Shown: positions 34,048 through 45,221 of the stretch, one piece after another | How the letters are laid out: every line of letters begins with the position of its first letter | How positions within the stretch are numbered: the first letter of the stretch is position 1 | Assembly: GCF_000582785.1 (NCBI RefSeq) | Contig: NZ_HG931175.1 | Span: 905,268-969,267 of the forward strand | Direction: 5' to 3' | Length of the DNA stretch: 64,000 nt | Source: Candidatus Blastococcus massiliensis AP3 | GTDB lineage: Bacteria > Actinomycetota > Actinomycetes > Mycobacteriales > Geodermatophilaceae | Notes under the pieces: generated by a model | Told to the model about the DNA's origin: nothing | The model's database searches: none | What the model saw: only the letters and a program-made list of their open reading frames with translations | Made by a program: the position numbers and the translations under genes

Positions 34048-35499
34048 TCAGCCGACCGAGTCGGCGAACTCCTCCAGCGCCGCCGCCAGGGCGCCGTCCA
34101 CCTTCGCGGTCAGGCGGGTCCCCCCGGCCTCGTGCGCCTCCGCCAGCACCTCGCCGTCCCGGTGCACGCGGGCGACCAGGTCGCCGCGGTCGTAGGGCAC
34201 CAGGACGTCGACGTCGACCTCCGGGTGCGGCAGCCGCGCGGCGATCAGCTCGCGCAGCGTGTCCATGCCGGCACCGGTGCGCGCCGAGACCCACACCGCG
34301 CCGGGTAGCGCCTGGCGGAGGGTGAGGATCGCCTCCTCGTCCATGGCGTCGACCTTGTTGACGACGATGACCTCGGGCACCGCGGACGCGTCGATGTCCT
34401 GGAGCACGACGTGGACCGCGTTGATCTGGCCCAGCGGGTCGGGGTCGGAGCCGTCGACGACGTGCAGCAGCAGGTCGGCCGCCGCGACCTCCTCGAGCGT
34501 CGACCGGAAGGCGTCGACGAGCTGGTGCGGCAGATGCCGGACGAACCCGACGGTGTCGGTGAGGGTGTACTCGCGGCCGTCCGGGCCCTCGGCGCGGCGC
34601 ACCGTGGGGTCGAGGGTCGCGAACAGGGCGTTCTCCACCAGTACCCCGGCGCCGGTCAGCCGGTTGAGCAGGCTGGACTTGCCGGCGTTGGTGTAGCCGG
34701 CGATCGCGACGCTGGGGGTCGCGTTGCGGTCGCGGCTGCTCCGCTGCGTGGCCCGGGCGGTCGCCATGCCGGCGATCTCGCGGCGCAGCTTGCTGACCCG
34801 CGACCGGATCCGCCGCCGGTCGGTCTCGATCTTCGTCTCACCCGGGCCTCGGGTACCGATGCCGCCACCGCCGGCGACCCGGCCACCGGCCTGCCGGGAC
34901 ATCGACTCACCCCAGCCGCGCAGCCGCGGCAGCATGTACTGCATCTGCGCCAGCTCGACCTGGGCCTTGCCCTCCCGGCTGGTGGCGTGCTGGGCGAAGA
35001 TGTCGAGGATCAGCGCGGTCCGGTCGACCACCTTGACCTTGAGCACCTTCTCCAGCTGGTTGAGCTGGCCCGGGGTCAGCTCGCCGTCGCAGATCACCGT
35101 GTCGGCGCCGGTGGCGGCCACGATGTCGCGGATCTCGGCGGCCTTGCCGGAGCCGACGTAGGTGGCCGCGTCGGGCTTGTCGCGGCGCTGGCTCACGGCC
35201 TCCAGCACCTGCGAACCGGCGGTCTCGGCCAGGGCGGCCAGCTCGGCGAGCGAGCGGTCGGCGTCGGCCTGGGTCCCCTCGGTCCAGACGCCGACCAGCA
35301 CCACACGCTCGAGGCGCAGCTGCCGGTACTCGACCTCGGTGACGTCGGCCAGCTCGGTCGACAGCCCAGCGACGCGGCGCAGCGCGCCACGGGCCTCGAG
35401 GGCGTAGGAACCGGTGGTGTCGTCGGTCTCGTCGCGGCGCGCGGTGGGCGCGGAGCGGCTCTCGTCGTCGAGCGGCAGGCGTTCGGGGGCGGTCGTCAT
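34048..35499 (-). CDS. hflX: GTPase HflX
   Basis: A 483-residue ribosome-associated GTPase. The N-terminal HflX domain ends with the family signature GRGPGETKIETDRR-like segment (GIGTRGPGETKIETDRRRI), followed by a coiled linker and the G domain with GYTNAGKSS (G1, about residue 270), DTVGF (G3) and NKVD (G4). HflX splits stalled 70S ribosomes under stress. ATG 35499 is chosen. It keeps the conserved lexA-hflX-dapF-miaA neighbourhood. Confidence 0.95.
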   Translation of the reverse strand: MTTAPERLPLDDESRSAPTARRDETDDTTGSYALEARGALRRVAGLSTELADVTEVEYRQLRLERVVLVGVWTEGTQADADRSLAELAALAETAGSQVLEAVSQRRDKPDAATYVGSGKAAEIRDIVAATGADTVICDGELTPGQLNQLEKVLKVKVVDRTALILDIFAQHATSREGKAQVELAQMQYMLPRLRGWGESMSRQAGGRVAGGGGIGTRGPGETKIETDRRRIRSRVSKLRREIAGMATARATQRSSRDRNATPSVAIAGYTNAGKSSLLNRLTGAGVLVENALFATLDPTVRRAEGPDGREYTLTDTVGFVRHLPHQLVDAFRSTLEEVAAADLLLHVVDGSDPDPLGQINAVHVVLQDIDASAVPEVIVVNKVDAMDEEAILTLRQALPGAVWVSARTGAGMDTLRELIAARLPHPEVDVDVLVPYDRGDLVARVHRDGEVLAEAHEAGGTRLTAKVDGALAAALEEFADSVG

Positions 35500-35563
35500 C
35501 GGCTCCAGAGTGGCACGGTCTTTGGCGACCGTCATGCGAGTTGTCATCGCTGGGTGCAACGCC

Positions 35564-36091
35564 TCAGGCCTCCGGATGCATCCCGAGGTAGAGGGACCAG
35601 CGTTCGGCCCGCGGATCCACCGGGCGGCGGGCGAACTCGTCGAGCAGGCCGTGCAGCCGGGCGCGGAACTCCGCCAGGTCGTCCGGCGCCAGCCTCAGAC
35701 CCAGCCGGGAGCTCGACAACCGACGCTCCCCCACCGCGGCGACCTCCTCCAGGAACGCGGCCAGCATCGGGTCGCGCGCCGGCGGGGTCCGGTCGTCGAT
35801 GTCCATCAACCAGCTCTTGCCGGTGGCGAGGTAGGGCACCTCCCGCGAGCCGCGAGTGCCCCGCCGCGCCGGCTGCGCCTCCAGGAAGCCGGTGTCGACG
35901 AGGGTGCGCACGTGGTGCAGCACGGTGGCCGGGTTGCGACCGAGTCGCTGCGCCAGCTCCTTGTTCGTGAGCGGCTCGGAGTAGCACAACCGCAGGATCC
36001 GCAGCCGTACCGCGGAGGCCAGCGCTCGGGCCTCGGCGTCGGTGGCCCTGCGCTTCTCGCCCTGGATGCGCGGCCCGGCCTCCTCCGTCAT
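35564..36091 (-). CDS. ArsR-like winged-helix regulator
   Basis: A 175-residue regulator with a winged helix in residues about 20-80 (ASAVRLRILRLC, TNKELAQRLGRNPATVLHHVRTLVDTGFL) and an effector or dimer region after it. It lacks the Cys/His metal sites of ArsR/SmtB and resembles the drug- or metabolite-sensing branch. It is divergent from an MFS transporter with an inverted repeat between them. A TAGCCT box six bases before ATG 36091 indicates leaderless transcription. Confidence 0.85.
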   Translation of the reverse strand: MTEEAGPRIQGEKRRATDAEARALASAVRLRILRLCYSEPLTNKELAQRLGRNPATVLHHVRTLVDTGFLEAQPARRGTRGSREVPYLATGKSWLMDIDDRTPPARDPMLAAFLEEVAAVGERRLSSSRLGLRLAPDDLAEFRARLHGLLDEFARRPVDPRAERWSLYLGMHPEA

Positions 36092-36119
36092 GGGCTCAGG
36101 CTAGGCGACACGGCGCGAG

Positions 36120-36139
36120 TGATTGACATTTCCCAATCA
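36120..36139. promoter_or_regulatory. Operator candidate between ArsR-like gene and MFS gene
   Basis: TGATTG-N8-CAATCA, an exact 6-8-6 inverted repeat, lies in the 67-base divergent gap and contains a TTGACA -35-like hexamer. It is the likely binding site of the neighbouring regulator. Confidence 0.6.
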
Positions 36140-36158
36140 GTGGGCCGACGCTACCCCC

Positions 36159-37463
36159 GTGACCACTACCGCCGGCCTGTGGCGCCACCACGACTTCCGG
36201 CAGCTCTGGGCCGCGGAGACGGTCAGCCAGGTGGGCACCCAGATCACCCTGCTCGCCCTGCCGGTGCTGGCGGTCGGCGTCCTCGATGCGACGCCGCTGG
36301 AGATGGGCGTGCTCGTCGCGCTGGAGACGGCCGCCTTCCTCGTCATCGGGCTGCCTGCCGGCGCGTGGGTGGACCGCTGGCGGCGCAAGCGGGTGCTCAT
36401 GGTCAACGACCTGGTCCGAGCCGCGGCGCTGGCCTCGTTGCCGGTCGCCCACCTGCTCGACGCGCTCGCCCTGCCACAGCTGTTCGTGGTCGCCGCGGTC
36501 ACCGGCACCGCCACCGTGTTCTTCGACGTCGCCTACCAGAGCTATCTGCCCACGCTGGTCGCCCGCGACCAGATCGTCGACGGCAACGGGAAGCTCGAGG
36601 CCAGTCGCGCGGTCGCGCAGGTCGCCGGCCCCGGCCTCACCGGCGTCCTGCTGCGCTTCCTTGGACCCCCGCTGCTGATCGCCGCCAACGCGCTGACCTT
36701 CCTGCTCTCGGCGTTCTTCATCGCCCGCATCCGGCACGTGGACGTGGTGCCCGACCGGTCGACCCGGCGCCGGCTGCGCACGGAGATCGCCGAGGGGCTG
36801 TCCTTCGTCCTCCGGCACCCACTGCTGCGCCGGATCGTCGCCTGCACCGGCACCGCCAACCTCTTCCACTCCATGTCCACGGCACTGCTGGTGCTCTTCG
36901 CCCTGCGCACCCTCGGCATCCCGGAGAGCACCCTCGGGCTGGTGCTGTCCGCCGGCGCCGCGGGCGGCCTCGTCGGCGCGGTGACGGCGGCCCGGTTCGC
37001 CCGGCTGGTGGGCGAGGGACGCGCCATCCCCCTCTCGGCGCTCCTGCTGTTGCCGTTCGCCGCACTCACCCCGCTGGCGGCGGTGGGACCGGCCGAACTG
37101 CTGCTCGTCGTCGGCATGTTCGGCTACAGCTGGGCGGTCGTCGCCTACAACGTCGTGCAGGTCAGCTTCCGCCAGCGCCTGTGCCCACCCGAGCTGCTCG
37201 GCCGGATGAACGCCTCCGTCCGCTTCCTCGTCTTCGGCACCATGCCGCTGGGTGGACTGCTGGGCGGTGTGCTGGGCACCTGGATCGGGGTGGTGCCCAC
37301 GCTCTGGATCGCCGCGGCCGGCCAGGCACTGGCCGCGGCCTGGGTCGTGACGAGCCCGCTGATCGGGATGCGTGAACTGCCGGACGCCTGGGACGGCGGC
37401 GCGGTACCCGACGACCACCCGGCGCGCGGCGCGGCCGACGTTCCCGCCGGCGGCCGTGGGTGA
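36159..37463 (+). CDS. MFS exporter
   Basis: A 434-residue major facilitator with about twelve helices. It has the loop 2-3 signature (GLPAGAWVDRWRRKRVLM) of the multidrug-export branch (DHA/enterobactin-exporter like) and a cytosolic middle loop after helix 6. GTG 36159 is used since earlier starts run into the operator. Control by the divergent ArsR-like regulator is expected. Substrate unknown. Confidence 0.85.
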   Translation: MTTTAGLWRHHDFRQLWAAETVSQVGTQITLLALPVLAVGVLDATPLEMGVLVALETAAFLVIGLPAGAWVDRWRRKRVLMVNDLVRAAALASLPVAHLLDALALPQLFVVAAVTGTATVFFDVAYQSYLPTLVARDQIVDGNGKLEASRAVAQVAGPGLTGVLLRFLGPPLLIAANALTFLLSAFFIARIRHVDVVPDRSTRRRLRTEIAEGLSFVLRHPLLRRIVACTGTANLFHSMSTALLVLFALRTLGIPESTLGLVLSAGAAGGLVGAVTAARFARLVGEGRAIPLSALLLLPFAALTPLAAVGPAELLLVVGMFGYSWAVVAYNVVQVSFRQRLCPPELLGRMNASVRFLVFGTMPLGGLLGGVLGTWIGVVPTLWIAAAGQALAAAWVVTSPLIGMRELPDAWDGGAVPDDHPARGAADVPAGGRG

Positions 37464-37517
37464 CCGGCCCGGAGCCGGGTAGGGCCTTGGCGACGCAACC
37501 CAGCGAGGAGGTCGGAC

Positions 37518-37724
37518 ATGAGTGGCAGCGGATCCAGCAGTCTCGGCTCGAACAGTGAGCTGGAGGACCCCGGCCGGGACCCGGTGGGCATCGGTGGCCC
37601 GCCGCGCAACCCGATGGGCGGGGGCGCCGACCAGGACAGCGGCCGCGGGGCGCCACCCACCCCTCCGGCCACCGACGACGACGACGCGATGGTCCCGACG
37701 CCGCCCGACGACGACCGCCGCTGA
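37518..37724 (+). CDS. Small disordered Gly/Pro/Asp-rich protein
   Basis: A 68-residue protein with no predicted fold: Ser/Gly-rich start, Pro-Gly middle and DDDDAMVPTPPDDDRR end. A strong GAGGAGGT site lies five bases before ATG 37518, and a TAGGGC box further up could be the -10, so expression is likely. No family is recognised. It ends 4 bases from the convergent dapF stop. Confidence 0.6.
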   Translation: MSGSGSSSLGSNSELEDPGRDPVGIGGPPRNPMGGGADQDSGRGAPPTPPATDDDDAMVPTPPDDDRR

Positions 37725-37728
37725 GGCG

Positions 37729-38601
37729 TCAGTCGCCGAGCCACTCCCGGCACAGCGATCCGGCCGACACGAGCACCGCCGGTCCGGTGAGCACCGTGGT
37801 CCGGGGGCCGACCTGCACCGACAGGCGACCTCCGGGCACGTCGACGATCACGGTTCCCTCCCGACGCCCCTCGACCGCGAGCGCGGCGTAGGCCGCGGCG
37901 CAGGCACCCGTCCCGCAGGAGCGGGTCTCCCCCACGCCCCGCTCGAACACCCGCAGCCGCACGTGCTCCCCCGGCTCGAGGACGTTGACCAGTTCGACGT
38001 TGACCCCGTCGGGGAACAGCTCCTCGTCGAAGCTGGGCGCAGCGGTCAGGTCGAGGGTGTCCACGTCCACGTCGGTCAGCGCGGCCAGGTGGGGGTTGCC
38101 CATCGAGACGGCGAGCCCGTCGAACGTGCGGCCGTCGAGCTGCGCCGTCCCCCGACCGAACTCGCGGGCCGGCCCCATGTCGACCCAGTAGCCGCCGTCG
38201 GCCGCCGCGCCCACCCGCCGCGGACCGCCGCGGGTGCCGACCAGGACTCCGTCGGCACACGCGGACCGGTCGAGCAGCCCCTCGGCGACCAGCGCGTGGA
38301 GGAACAGCCGGATGCCGTTGCCGCACATCTCCGCGAAGGAACCGTCGGCGTTGCGGTGGTCCATGAACCACTCGCAGGCCTGCAGGTCGGCGCCCAGGAC
38401 GGCGGCGGCGTCGGGCACGTGCTCGCTGCGCACCAACCGCAGCACGCCGTCGCCACCGAGCCCGCCGCGGCGGTCGCACAGCCGGCGCACCATGGCGGCG
38501 TCCAGGCGGTCGCCCGGCCACACCGACCCGTCGGGGTCGGGCAGCACGACGAAGTCGTTCTCGGTGCCGTGCCCGGTCAGCACGCGGGGGGTGGCGGTCA
38601 C
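37729..38601 (-). CDS. dapF: Diaminopimelate epimerase
   Basis: A 290-residue enzyme that converts LL- to meso-diaminopimelate for lysine and peptidoglycan. The two catalytic cysteines are visible as Cys93 in EMCGNGIR and Cys229 in RSCGTG. GTG 38601 overlaps the miaA stop by four bases; a TACGAT box six bases before the start may give an extra leaderless transcript. The length and motifs are standard. Confidence 0.95.
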   Translation of the reverse strand: MTATPRVLTGHGTENDFVVLPDPDGSVWPGDRLDAAMVRRLCDRRGGLGGDGVLRLVRSEHVPDAAAVLGADLQACEWFMDHRNADGSFAEMCGNGIRLFLHALVAEGLLDRSACADGVLVGTRGGPRRVGAAADGGYWVDMGPAREFGRGTAQLDGRTFDGLAVSMGNPHLAALTDVDVDTLDLTAAPSFDEELFPDGVNVELVNVLEPGEHVRLRVFERGVGETRSCGTGACAAAYAALAVEGRREGTVIVDVPGGRLSVQVGPRTTVLTGPAVLVSAGSLCREWLGD

Positions 38602-39521
38602 GGCCCGATCGTACGGTCGGTGATCACGGCGGCGGCGTCGTCGACCAGGCCGGGAGCGGCGGCGTCGAGCCAGGTGGTGTGCGCGTCGCGGCGGAACCAG
38701 GAGCGTTGCCGGCGGACGAAGCGCCGCGTGCTGCTGACGGTCCGCTCACGCGCCTCCTCCGGGGTCAGCGCCCCGTCGAACTGCGCCAGCACCTGCGCGT
38801 AGCCCAGCGCGCGGGACGCCGTCGGCCCCTCCCGGAGGCCGTCGGCGGCCAGCGCCTCCACCTCCGCGACGAAGCCGGCGGCCCACATGCGCTCGACCCG
38901 GGCGGCGACCCGGGCGTCCAGCTCCGCGGGCTCGCGGTCCAGGCCGAGCACGACCGCCGGATAGTGCGGCGCGGGCTCCGGCAGCGTGGCGCGGAACGGC
39001 CCGCCGGTCAGCTCGACGACCTCGAGGGCGCGCACGATCCGCCGTCCGTTGCTGGGCAGCACGGCCGCGGCCGCCGCGGGATCGACCTCCGCCAGCCGGG
39101 CATGCAGCGCCGCCGGCCCGACCTCGGCCAGCTCGGCCTCCAGGCGAGCACGCACGGCGGCATCGGTGCCCGGGAAGTCGAGCTCGTCGAGGACGGCGCG
39201 CACGTAGAGCCCGGAGCCGCCGACCAGCAGCGGGACGACGCCGGCTGCCCGCAGCCGGTCGATCTCCGCGCGCGCACGGCGCCGGTACTCGGCCACCGAC
39301 GCCGGCTCGCGGACGTGCCACAGGTCGAGCAGGTGGTGCGGCACGCCGTCGCGCTCGGCCTCGTCGGGCTTGGCGGTACCGATGTCCATCCCGCGGTAGA
39401 GCTGCATCGAGTCGGCGTTGACCACCTCGCCTCCCAGCCGGTGGGCGAGCGCCACGGCCAGGGCCGTCTTCCCCGTCGCGGTCGGCCCGACCACCGCGAC
39501 GACCGGTGGGAGCGCGCTCAC
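38598..39521 (-). CDS. miaA: tRNA dimethylallyltransferase
   Basis: A 307-residue enzyme that adds the isopentenyl group to A37 of tRNAs. It has P-loop GPTATGKT (residues 12-19), [16 protein letters not shown] and GGSGLYVRA, and the tRNA-binding [10 protein letters not shown] end. GTG 39521 overlaps the stop of the upstream gene as GTGA. Its product is the substrate of MiaB, encoded at 41916, so both steps of the modification are in this window. Confidence 0.96.
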   Translation of the reverse strand: MSALPPVVAVVGPTATGKTALAVALAHRLGGEVVNADSMQLYRGMDIGTAKPDEAERDGVPHHLLDLWHVREPASVAEYRRRARAEIDRLRAAGVVPLLVGGSGLYVRAVLDELDFPGTDAAVRARLEAELAEVGPAALHARLAEVDPAAAAAVLPSNGRRIVRALEVVELTGGPFRATLPEPAPHYPAVVLGLDREPAELDARVAARVERMWAAGFVAEVEALAADGLREGPTASRALGYAQVLAQFDGALTPEEARERTVSSTRRFVRRQRSWFRRDAHTTWLDAAAPGLVDDAAAVITDRTIGP

Positions 39522-40243
39522 CCCGTCGTCCAGTCGGCGACCAGGTAGCCGACGCCGAACGGTGCGACGTCGGCATGCAGGCGCCCGGCGACCGCCCGGC
39601 CGGTCAGCGCGGCGCCGACCGCCCGCCACACGGGCACGCCGGCGGCGAGCAGCCGCTCCCCCGCCGTGGGGTCGAGCGCGGCGAGTGCTGCGGCGTCGCC
39701 CGCGGCGAGGGACTCGGCGACGCCGGCGTCGAACGGCGCGGCCGCCTCGTCCAGGTACCCGGGCGCCTTCACGCCTCGCCGGGCGGAGCCGTCGCCCAGC
39801 GCGAGCACCCCGACGGGGCCGGCGATCCCGGCCAGCACCCGAGCGAGCTCGTCCGGGCCCACGCCCACCCGCGCCCCGGAGAAGCCGGCCTCGTCCAGCA
39901 GCCAGGCGCCCACGGCGAACACGGGCGGGGCGGTGGAGCCGCCCGCCGCCGGCGGCCCGGCGAAGGGCACGTCGACGTCCAGGCCGAAGCCGCGCAGGGA
40001 CGCGACGTCCCCGGCCCCGTACCTCGCTCCGGCGGGAGCCTCCGGGCCCACGACGACGACGGTTCCGGGGCCCGCGGCCAGCATCGCCTCGACGGCCGCG
40101 GCGCACGCCCGGCGCAGATCGGCCGTCTCCGGGACGGCGCTGATCTCGACCGCGGGCAGCAGCAGCGGCGCGGCCGGGCAGAAGGCGACGGTCACGCTCC
40201 TGGCGTTCCCCCGTTCGGACGGTCCCCCCGCATCGGCACTCAC
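39518..40243 (-). CDS. Conserved protein, Rv2728c-like (LigB-like fold possible)
   Basis: A 241-residue Ala/Gly-rich protein beginning [17 protein letters not shown] after a short N-terminal extension. The CPAAPLLLP opening, [20 protein letters not shown] and a GVGYLVADW end resemble the class III extradiol dioxygenase (LigB) fold, but the usual catalytic His are not obvious. It holds the place of M. tuberculosis Rv2728c, upstream of miaA, with which it is coupled. The start could be GTG 40243 or GTG 40195. Function unknown. Confidence 0.75.
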   Translation of the reverse strand: MSADAGGPSERGNARSVTVAFCPAAPLLLPAVEISAVPETADLRRACAAAVEAMLAAGPGTVVVVGPEAPAGARYGAGDVASLRGFGLDVDVPFAGPPAAGGSTAPPVFAVGAWLLDEAGFSGARVGVGPDELARVLAGIAGPVGVLALGDGSARRGVKAPGYLDEAAAPFDAGVAESLAAGDAAALAALDPTAGERLLAAGVPVWRAVGAALTGRAVAGRLHADVAPFGVGYLVADWTTG

Positions 40244-40282
40244 GCCCTCAGTGTTCCCGATGGGACGTGGGACACTGCCGGA

Positions 40283-41905
40283 GTGTCGAGCACGGACAAC
40301 CCCGTCAGCGGGGCGCAGCAGGCCACTCCACCGGTTGTGGAGACCCCCGACGTGGCGCAGCCGGAGGTGGAGCAGCCCTCGGCGGCGGTGACGCCGGGGG
40401 CGGGCACGCCCGAAGCGCCCACCGCCGGCGAGGCGGCAGCACCCGAGGTCGCCCTCCCGGTCGCGGAGACGCTCGAGGAGGCGGCTCCGCAGGCGGCCGT
40501 CCCCCCTGCGGACGCCGTCGAGGAGACCGCTGACGCGGCGACTGCCGAGGAGGCCTCCCCCGCCCCGGCGACGGGCCCGGACGAGGCGACTCCCCCGGCT
40601 CCCGGCACCGCGGCACCGGCGTCCCCGGTACTAGGCCCCGCCGTTCCCGTCCCCACGCCCGCGGCGCTCGCTCCCGCGGCCGAGTCCCCGGTCAGCGACC
40701 CCTCGCTGTGGGGGCGCGTCGACGAGGACGGCACCGTCTACGTCCGGACGGCGGACGGCGAGCGCGTGGTCGGTTCCTGGCAGGCCGGCGAGCCCGTGGC
40801 CGGGCTGGCGCACTACGCCCGCCGGTACGACGACCTCGCCACCGAGGTCTCGCTGCTCGAAGCGCGGCTGAAGGCGCACACCGGCAACCCGGCCGAGATC
40901 AAGAACAAGGCGCAGGCACTCGCCGAGTCGATCCCGTCGGCCGCAGCCGTCGGCGACCTCGAGGGGCTCGCCGCCCGCGCCCGGGCCATGGTCGGCACGG
41001 CCGACTCCGCGGCCGCCGAGTCCCGCGCGGAGAAGGCCGCCGCGCGCGCCGCCCAAATCGCTCGCAAGGAGGCTCTGGCCGCCGAGGCGGAGAAGATCGC
41101 CGAGGAGTCCACCTCGTGGAAGGCCGCCGGTGACCGGCTCAAGGCCATCGTCGAGGAGTGGAAGACCATCCGCGGGATCGACCGCAAGACCGACGAGGCG
41201 CTGTGGACCCGCTTCGCCGCCGCGCGGGACGCCTTCGGCCGTCGCCGCGGCGCGCACTTCGCCCAGCTCGACGCCCAGCGGGGCGAGGCCCGCGCGGCCA
41301 AGCAGGAGCTGATCAAGGAGGCGCAGCGGCTGTCGACCTCCACCGAGTGGGGGCCGACCAGCGCGGCGATGCGCGCGCTCATGGACCGCTGGAAGGCCGT
41401 GCCCCGCACCGGCCGGGACGGCGACGACGACCTGTGGAAGCAGTTCCGCGCCGCCCAGGACGTCTTCTTCTCCGCCCGCACCGAGTCGGACAAGGCCCGC
41501 ACCGGCGAGGAGCAGGCGAACCAGAAGCTCAAGGAGGAGCTGCTCGCCGAGGCGGAGAAGCTCGACCCGTCCAAGGACCTCCGCGGAGCGCAGAACGCGC
41601 TGCGCAAGATCCAGGAGCGCTACGACGCCATCGGGCACGTGCCGCGCGGTGCGATGCGCCAGCTCGAGGACCGCATGCAGGCCGTCGAGCAGAAGGTGCG
41701 CGGCGCCGCCGACGCCGGTCGTGTCCGTACCGCACCGGAGAACCCGATGGTCACCTCCATGCGCGCCGCCGTCACCAAGGCCGAGGAGCAGCTCGCCAAG
41801 GCCGAGGCCGCCGGCGACCAGAAGCGGATCGACGAGGCCCAGGCCAACCTGGCCACCCGCCGCGAATGGCTGGCCGAGGCCGAGAAGAGCGCGTCCCGCC
41901 GCTGA
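40283..41905 (+). CDS. DUF349 domain protein, coiled-coil, with disordered N-terminus
   Basis: A 540-residue protein. Residues 1-130 are Ala/Pro/Glu-rich and disordered; a short beta domain (LWGRVDEDGTVYVRTADGERVVGSWQ) follows, then three to four DUF349 helical repeats (WKAAGDRLKAIVEEWKTIRGIDRKTDEALWTRF; WGPTSAAMRALMDRWKAVPR). It matches the place and design of Rv2731. DUF349 proteins may act on RNA or ribosomes but have no proven role in actinobacteria. GTG 40283 has GACACT six bases ahead (leaderless). Confidence 0.86.
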   Translation: MSSTDNPVSGAQQATPPVVETPDVAQPEVEQPSAAVTPGAGTPEAPTAGEAAAPEVALPVAETLEEAAPQAAVPPADAVEETADAATAEEASPAPATGPDEATPPAPGTAAPASPVLGPAVPVPTPAALAPAAESPVSDPSLWGRVDEDGTVYVRTADGERVVGSWQAGEPVAGLAHYARRYDDLATEVSLLEARLKAHTGNPAEIKNKAQALAESIPSAAAVGDLEGLAARARAMVGTADSAAAESRAEKAAARAAQIARKEALAAEAEKIAEESTSWKAAGDRLKAIVEEWKTIRGIDRKTDEALWTRFAAARDAFGRRRGAHFAQLDAQRGEARAAKQELIKEAQRLSTSTEWGPTSAAMRALMDRWKAVPRTGRDGDDDLWKQFRAAQDVFFSARTESDKARTGEEQANQKLKEELLAEAEKLDPSKDLRGAQNALRKIQERYDAIGHVPRGAMRQLEDRMQAVEQKVRGAADAGRVRTAPENPMVTSMRAAVTKAEEQLAKAEAAGDQKRIDEAQANLATRREWLAEAEKSASRR

Positions 41906-41915
41906 TCTCCGACGG

Positions 41916-43394
41916 TCAGCAGCCGGAGGTGACGGCCGGCAGCGGTTCGGGGACGCCGATGCGCGGCATCCCCAGCGAGACGCCCGGCGTGGTCGGGCGG
42001 GTGCCGGTCTCGCTGGCGTCGCCCGCCCGGGTGCGGCGGTGCGACAGGAGCACGCCGTCGGCGACGAGGAAGTGCGGCTTGGCGTCGGTCACGACCGTCC
42101 CGACGACGTCGCCGGGCCGGACGCCGTCGGCGCCCGTGAAGTGCACCAACCGGCCGTCGCGCGCGCGGCCGGACAGCCGGCCGGTGGTTGCGTCCTTGCT
42201 GCCCTCCCCCGCGGCGACCAGCAGCTCGACCCGGCGACCCAGCTGGGCGCGGTTCTCCGCCCAGCTGATCTCCTCCTGCAGCGCGGTCAGCCGCAGGTAG
42301 CGCTCCTGGACGACCTCCTTGGGCAGCTGCTCGTCCATCTCGGCCGCCGGCGTCCCCGGGCGCTTGGAGTACTGGAAGGTGAAGGCGCTGGCGAAGCGGG
42401 CCTGTCGCACGACCTCGAGGGTCTGCTCGAAGTCGGCCTCGGTCTCGCCGGGGAAGCCCACGATGATGTCGGTGGTGATGGCCGCGTCGGGCATGGCCGC
42501 GCGGACCCGGTCGATGATCCCGAGGTAGCGCTCCTGCCGGTAACCGCGGCGCATCCGGCGCAGCACGTCGTCGGACCCGCTCTGCAGCGGCATGTGCAGC
42601 TGGTGGCAGACGGCCGGGGTCTCGGCCATGGCGTCGATGACGTCGTCGGTGAACTCGCGCGGGTGCGGGCTGGTGAACCGGATCCGCTCCAGGCCGTCGA
42701 TCCGGCCGGCCGAGCGGAGCAGGTCGGCGAACGCGCCCCGTTCGCGGAACTCGACGCCGTAGGCGTTGACGTTCTGGCCCAGCAGGGTCACCTCGAGCAC
42801 GCCCTGGTCCACCAGCGCCTGCACCTCGGCGAGGATCTCGCCCGGACGGCGGTCCTTCTCCTTGCCGCGCAGCGCCGGGACGATGCAGAACGTGCAGGTG
42901 TTGTTGCAGCCCACGCTGATCGAGACCCAGCCGGAGTAGGCGGAGTCGCGCTTCGCCGGCAGCGTCGACGGGAAGACCTCGAGCGACTCGACGATCTCGA
43001 CCTGCGCCTCGGCGTTGTGCCGCGCACGGTCGAGCAGCGCCGGCAGGGAGCCCACGTTGTGGGTACCGAAGACGACGTCCACCCACGGGGCGCGGCGAAC
43101 GATCTCGCCGCGGTCCTTCTGCGCCAGGCAGCCTCCGACGGCGATCTGCATCCCGGGCCGGGCGTCCTTGACCGGCCGCAGGTGGCCGAGGTTGCCGTAG
43201 AGGCGGTTGTCCGCGTTCTCGCGGACGGCACAGGTGTTGAGGACGACGACGTCGGCATCGGCGCCCTCGGCGGCGGGCGCGTAGCCGGCCTCCTCGAGCA
43301 GGCCGGACAGCCGCTCGGAGTCGTGCACGTTCATCTGGCACCCGTAGGTGCGCACCCGGTAGGTGCGCTCGGGGCTCTCCACTGCGCTCTCCAT
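41916..43394 (-). CDS. miaB: tRNA-2-methylthio-N6-dimethylallyladenosine synthase
   Basis: A 492-residue radical-SAM methylthiotransferase. The N-terminal domain has its three cluster cysteines (TYGCQMN, NTCAVRE, GGCLAQ), the radical SAM motif is CNNTCTFC (about residues 160-167) and a TRAM domain lies at the C-terminus. It methylthiolates i6A37 in tRNA made by MiaA. ATG 43394 is the best start. Convergent with the DUF349 gene, with an 11-base gap. Confidence 0.96.
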   Translation of the reverse strand: MESAVESPERTYRVRTYGCQMNVHDSERLSGLLEEAGYAPAAEGADADVVVLNTCAVRENADNRLYGNLGHLRPVKDARPGMQIAVGGCLAQKDRGEIVRRAPWVDVVFGTHNVGSLPALLDRARHNAEAQVEIVESLEVFPSTLPAKRDSAYSGWVSISVGCNNTCTFCIVPALRGKEKDRRPGEILAEVQALVDQGVLEVTLLGQNVNAYGVEFRERGAFADLLRSAGRIDGLERIRFTSPHPREFTDDVIDAMAETPAVCHQLHMPLQSGSDDVLRRMRRGYRQERYLGIIDRVRAAMPDAAITTDIIVGFPGETEADFEQTLEVVRQARFASAFTFQYSKRPGTPAAEMDEQLPKEVVQERYLRLTALQEEISWAENRAQLGRRVELLVAAGEGSKDATTGRLSGRARDGRLVHFTGADGVRPGDVVGTVVTDAKPHFLVADGVLLSHRRTRAGDASETGTRPTTPGVSLGMPRIGVPEPLPAVTSGC

Positions 43395-43537
43395 GACAGC
43401 AGCGAGGGTACGGCGCCCCCGCCACCGGCCCACCGCCGATCGCCGGTGCCCCGGTCGGGGGAACGGACGCCTTCGTTACGCCTTCGTGATCACGCGTCGG
43501 TGACCTCCGGTGCCCGATGGCGCTTAGGGTCCCCAGG

Positions 43538-44293
<756 letters not shown>

Positions 44294-44326
44294 CCGCACC
44301 AGCCAACCAGCGAGAGGACCGACCCC

Positions 44327-45211
44327 ATGCAACTCCGCCGCACCGCCCTGGTAGCCACCCTGTCTGTCATCGCCCTGACCGCCGCCGCCTGCGGTGGCGA
44401 CTCCGACTCCGCCGCTGAGCCGAGCGTCGCCGAAGCTCCCGAGTTCGAGGCCGGCACGACGATGGCCGAGATCGCCGAGCGCGGCACGATCACGATCGGC
44501 ACCAAGTTCGACCAGCCCGGCTTCGGTCTGGAGAACCTCGAGGGCGAGATCGAGGGCTTCGACGTCGAGGTCGCCAAGATCATCGCCGGCGCCCTCGGTA
44601 TCGCGCCCGAGGACATCGAGTGGGAGTTCACCCCCTCGGCCGTCCGCGAGGAGGTCATCGAGCGCGGCGAGGTCGACATGGTCGTCGCGACGTACACGAT
44701 CAACGACGCGCGCAAGGAGCGGATCTCCTTCGCCGGGCCGTACTACCAGGCCGGTCAGCAGATCATGGTCGCCTCGGACGACGAGGACATCACGGGCCCG
44801 GACTCGCTCATGGACAACCCGGACGCCAAGATCTGCTCGGTCACCGGATCGACCCCGTCGGAGCAGATCCGCCCCTACCTGGCCAGCCCTGACCAGCTGG
44901 TGCTCTTCGAGGGCTACGAGCAGTGCGCCGACGCCCTGAGCAACGGCCAGGTCGACGCCGTCACGACCGACAATGTGATCCTGCTCGGCTTCGTCTCCGA
45001 GTCCGACGGCGAGTTCAAGCTCGTCGGCGAGCAGTTCACCGAGGAGCCGTACGGCATCGGCATCCCCAAGGGTGACGTCGAGTTCTGCGAGTTCATCCAC
45101 GAGACGCTGCGCGACAACGAGGAGGCCTACCTCGAGGCCTGGGAGTCGACCGCCGGCCAGATCGAGGGCACCCAGACCCCCGAGCTGCCCGAGTTCGACG
45201 AGTGCGCCTGA
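44327..45211 (+). CDS. gluB: Glutamate-binding lipoprotein of ABC transporter
   Basis: A 294-residue solute-binding lipoprotein. The lipobox TAAAC places Cys22 as the lipidated residue. The mature protein is the polar amino-acid binding fold (GTITIGTKFDQPGFGL, DMVVATYTINDARKERISFAGPYYQAG, VDAVTTDN). By synteny with Streptomyces and Corynebacterium gluABCD, glutamate is the expected ligand. Very high acidic content (Asp/Glu) is typical. A strong hairpin follows the stop. Confidence 0.94.
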   Translation: MQLRRTALVATLSVIALTAAACGGDSDSAAEPSVAEAPEFEAGTTMAEIAERGTITIGTKFDQPGFGLENLEGEIEGFDVEVAKIIAGALGIAPEDIEWEFTPSAVREEVIERGEVDMVVATYTINDARKERISFAGPYYQAGQQIMVASDDEDITGPDSLMDNPDAKICSVTGSTPSEQIRPYLASPDQLVLFEGYEQCADALSNGQVDAVTTDNVILLGFVSESDGEFKLVGEQFTEEPYGIGIPKGDVEFCEFIHETLRDNEEAYLEAWESTAGQIEGTQTPELPEFDECA

Positions 45212-45221
45212 CCTGACCAGC

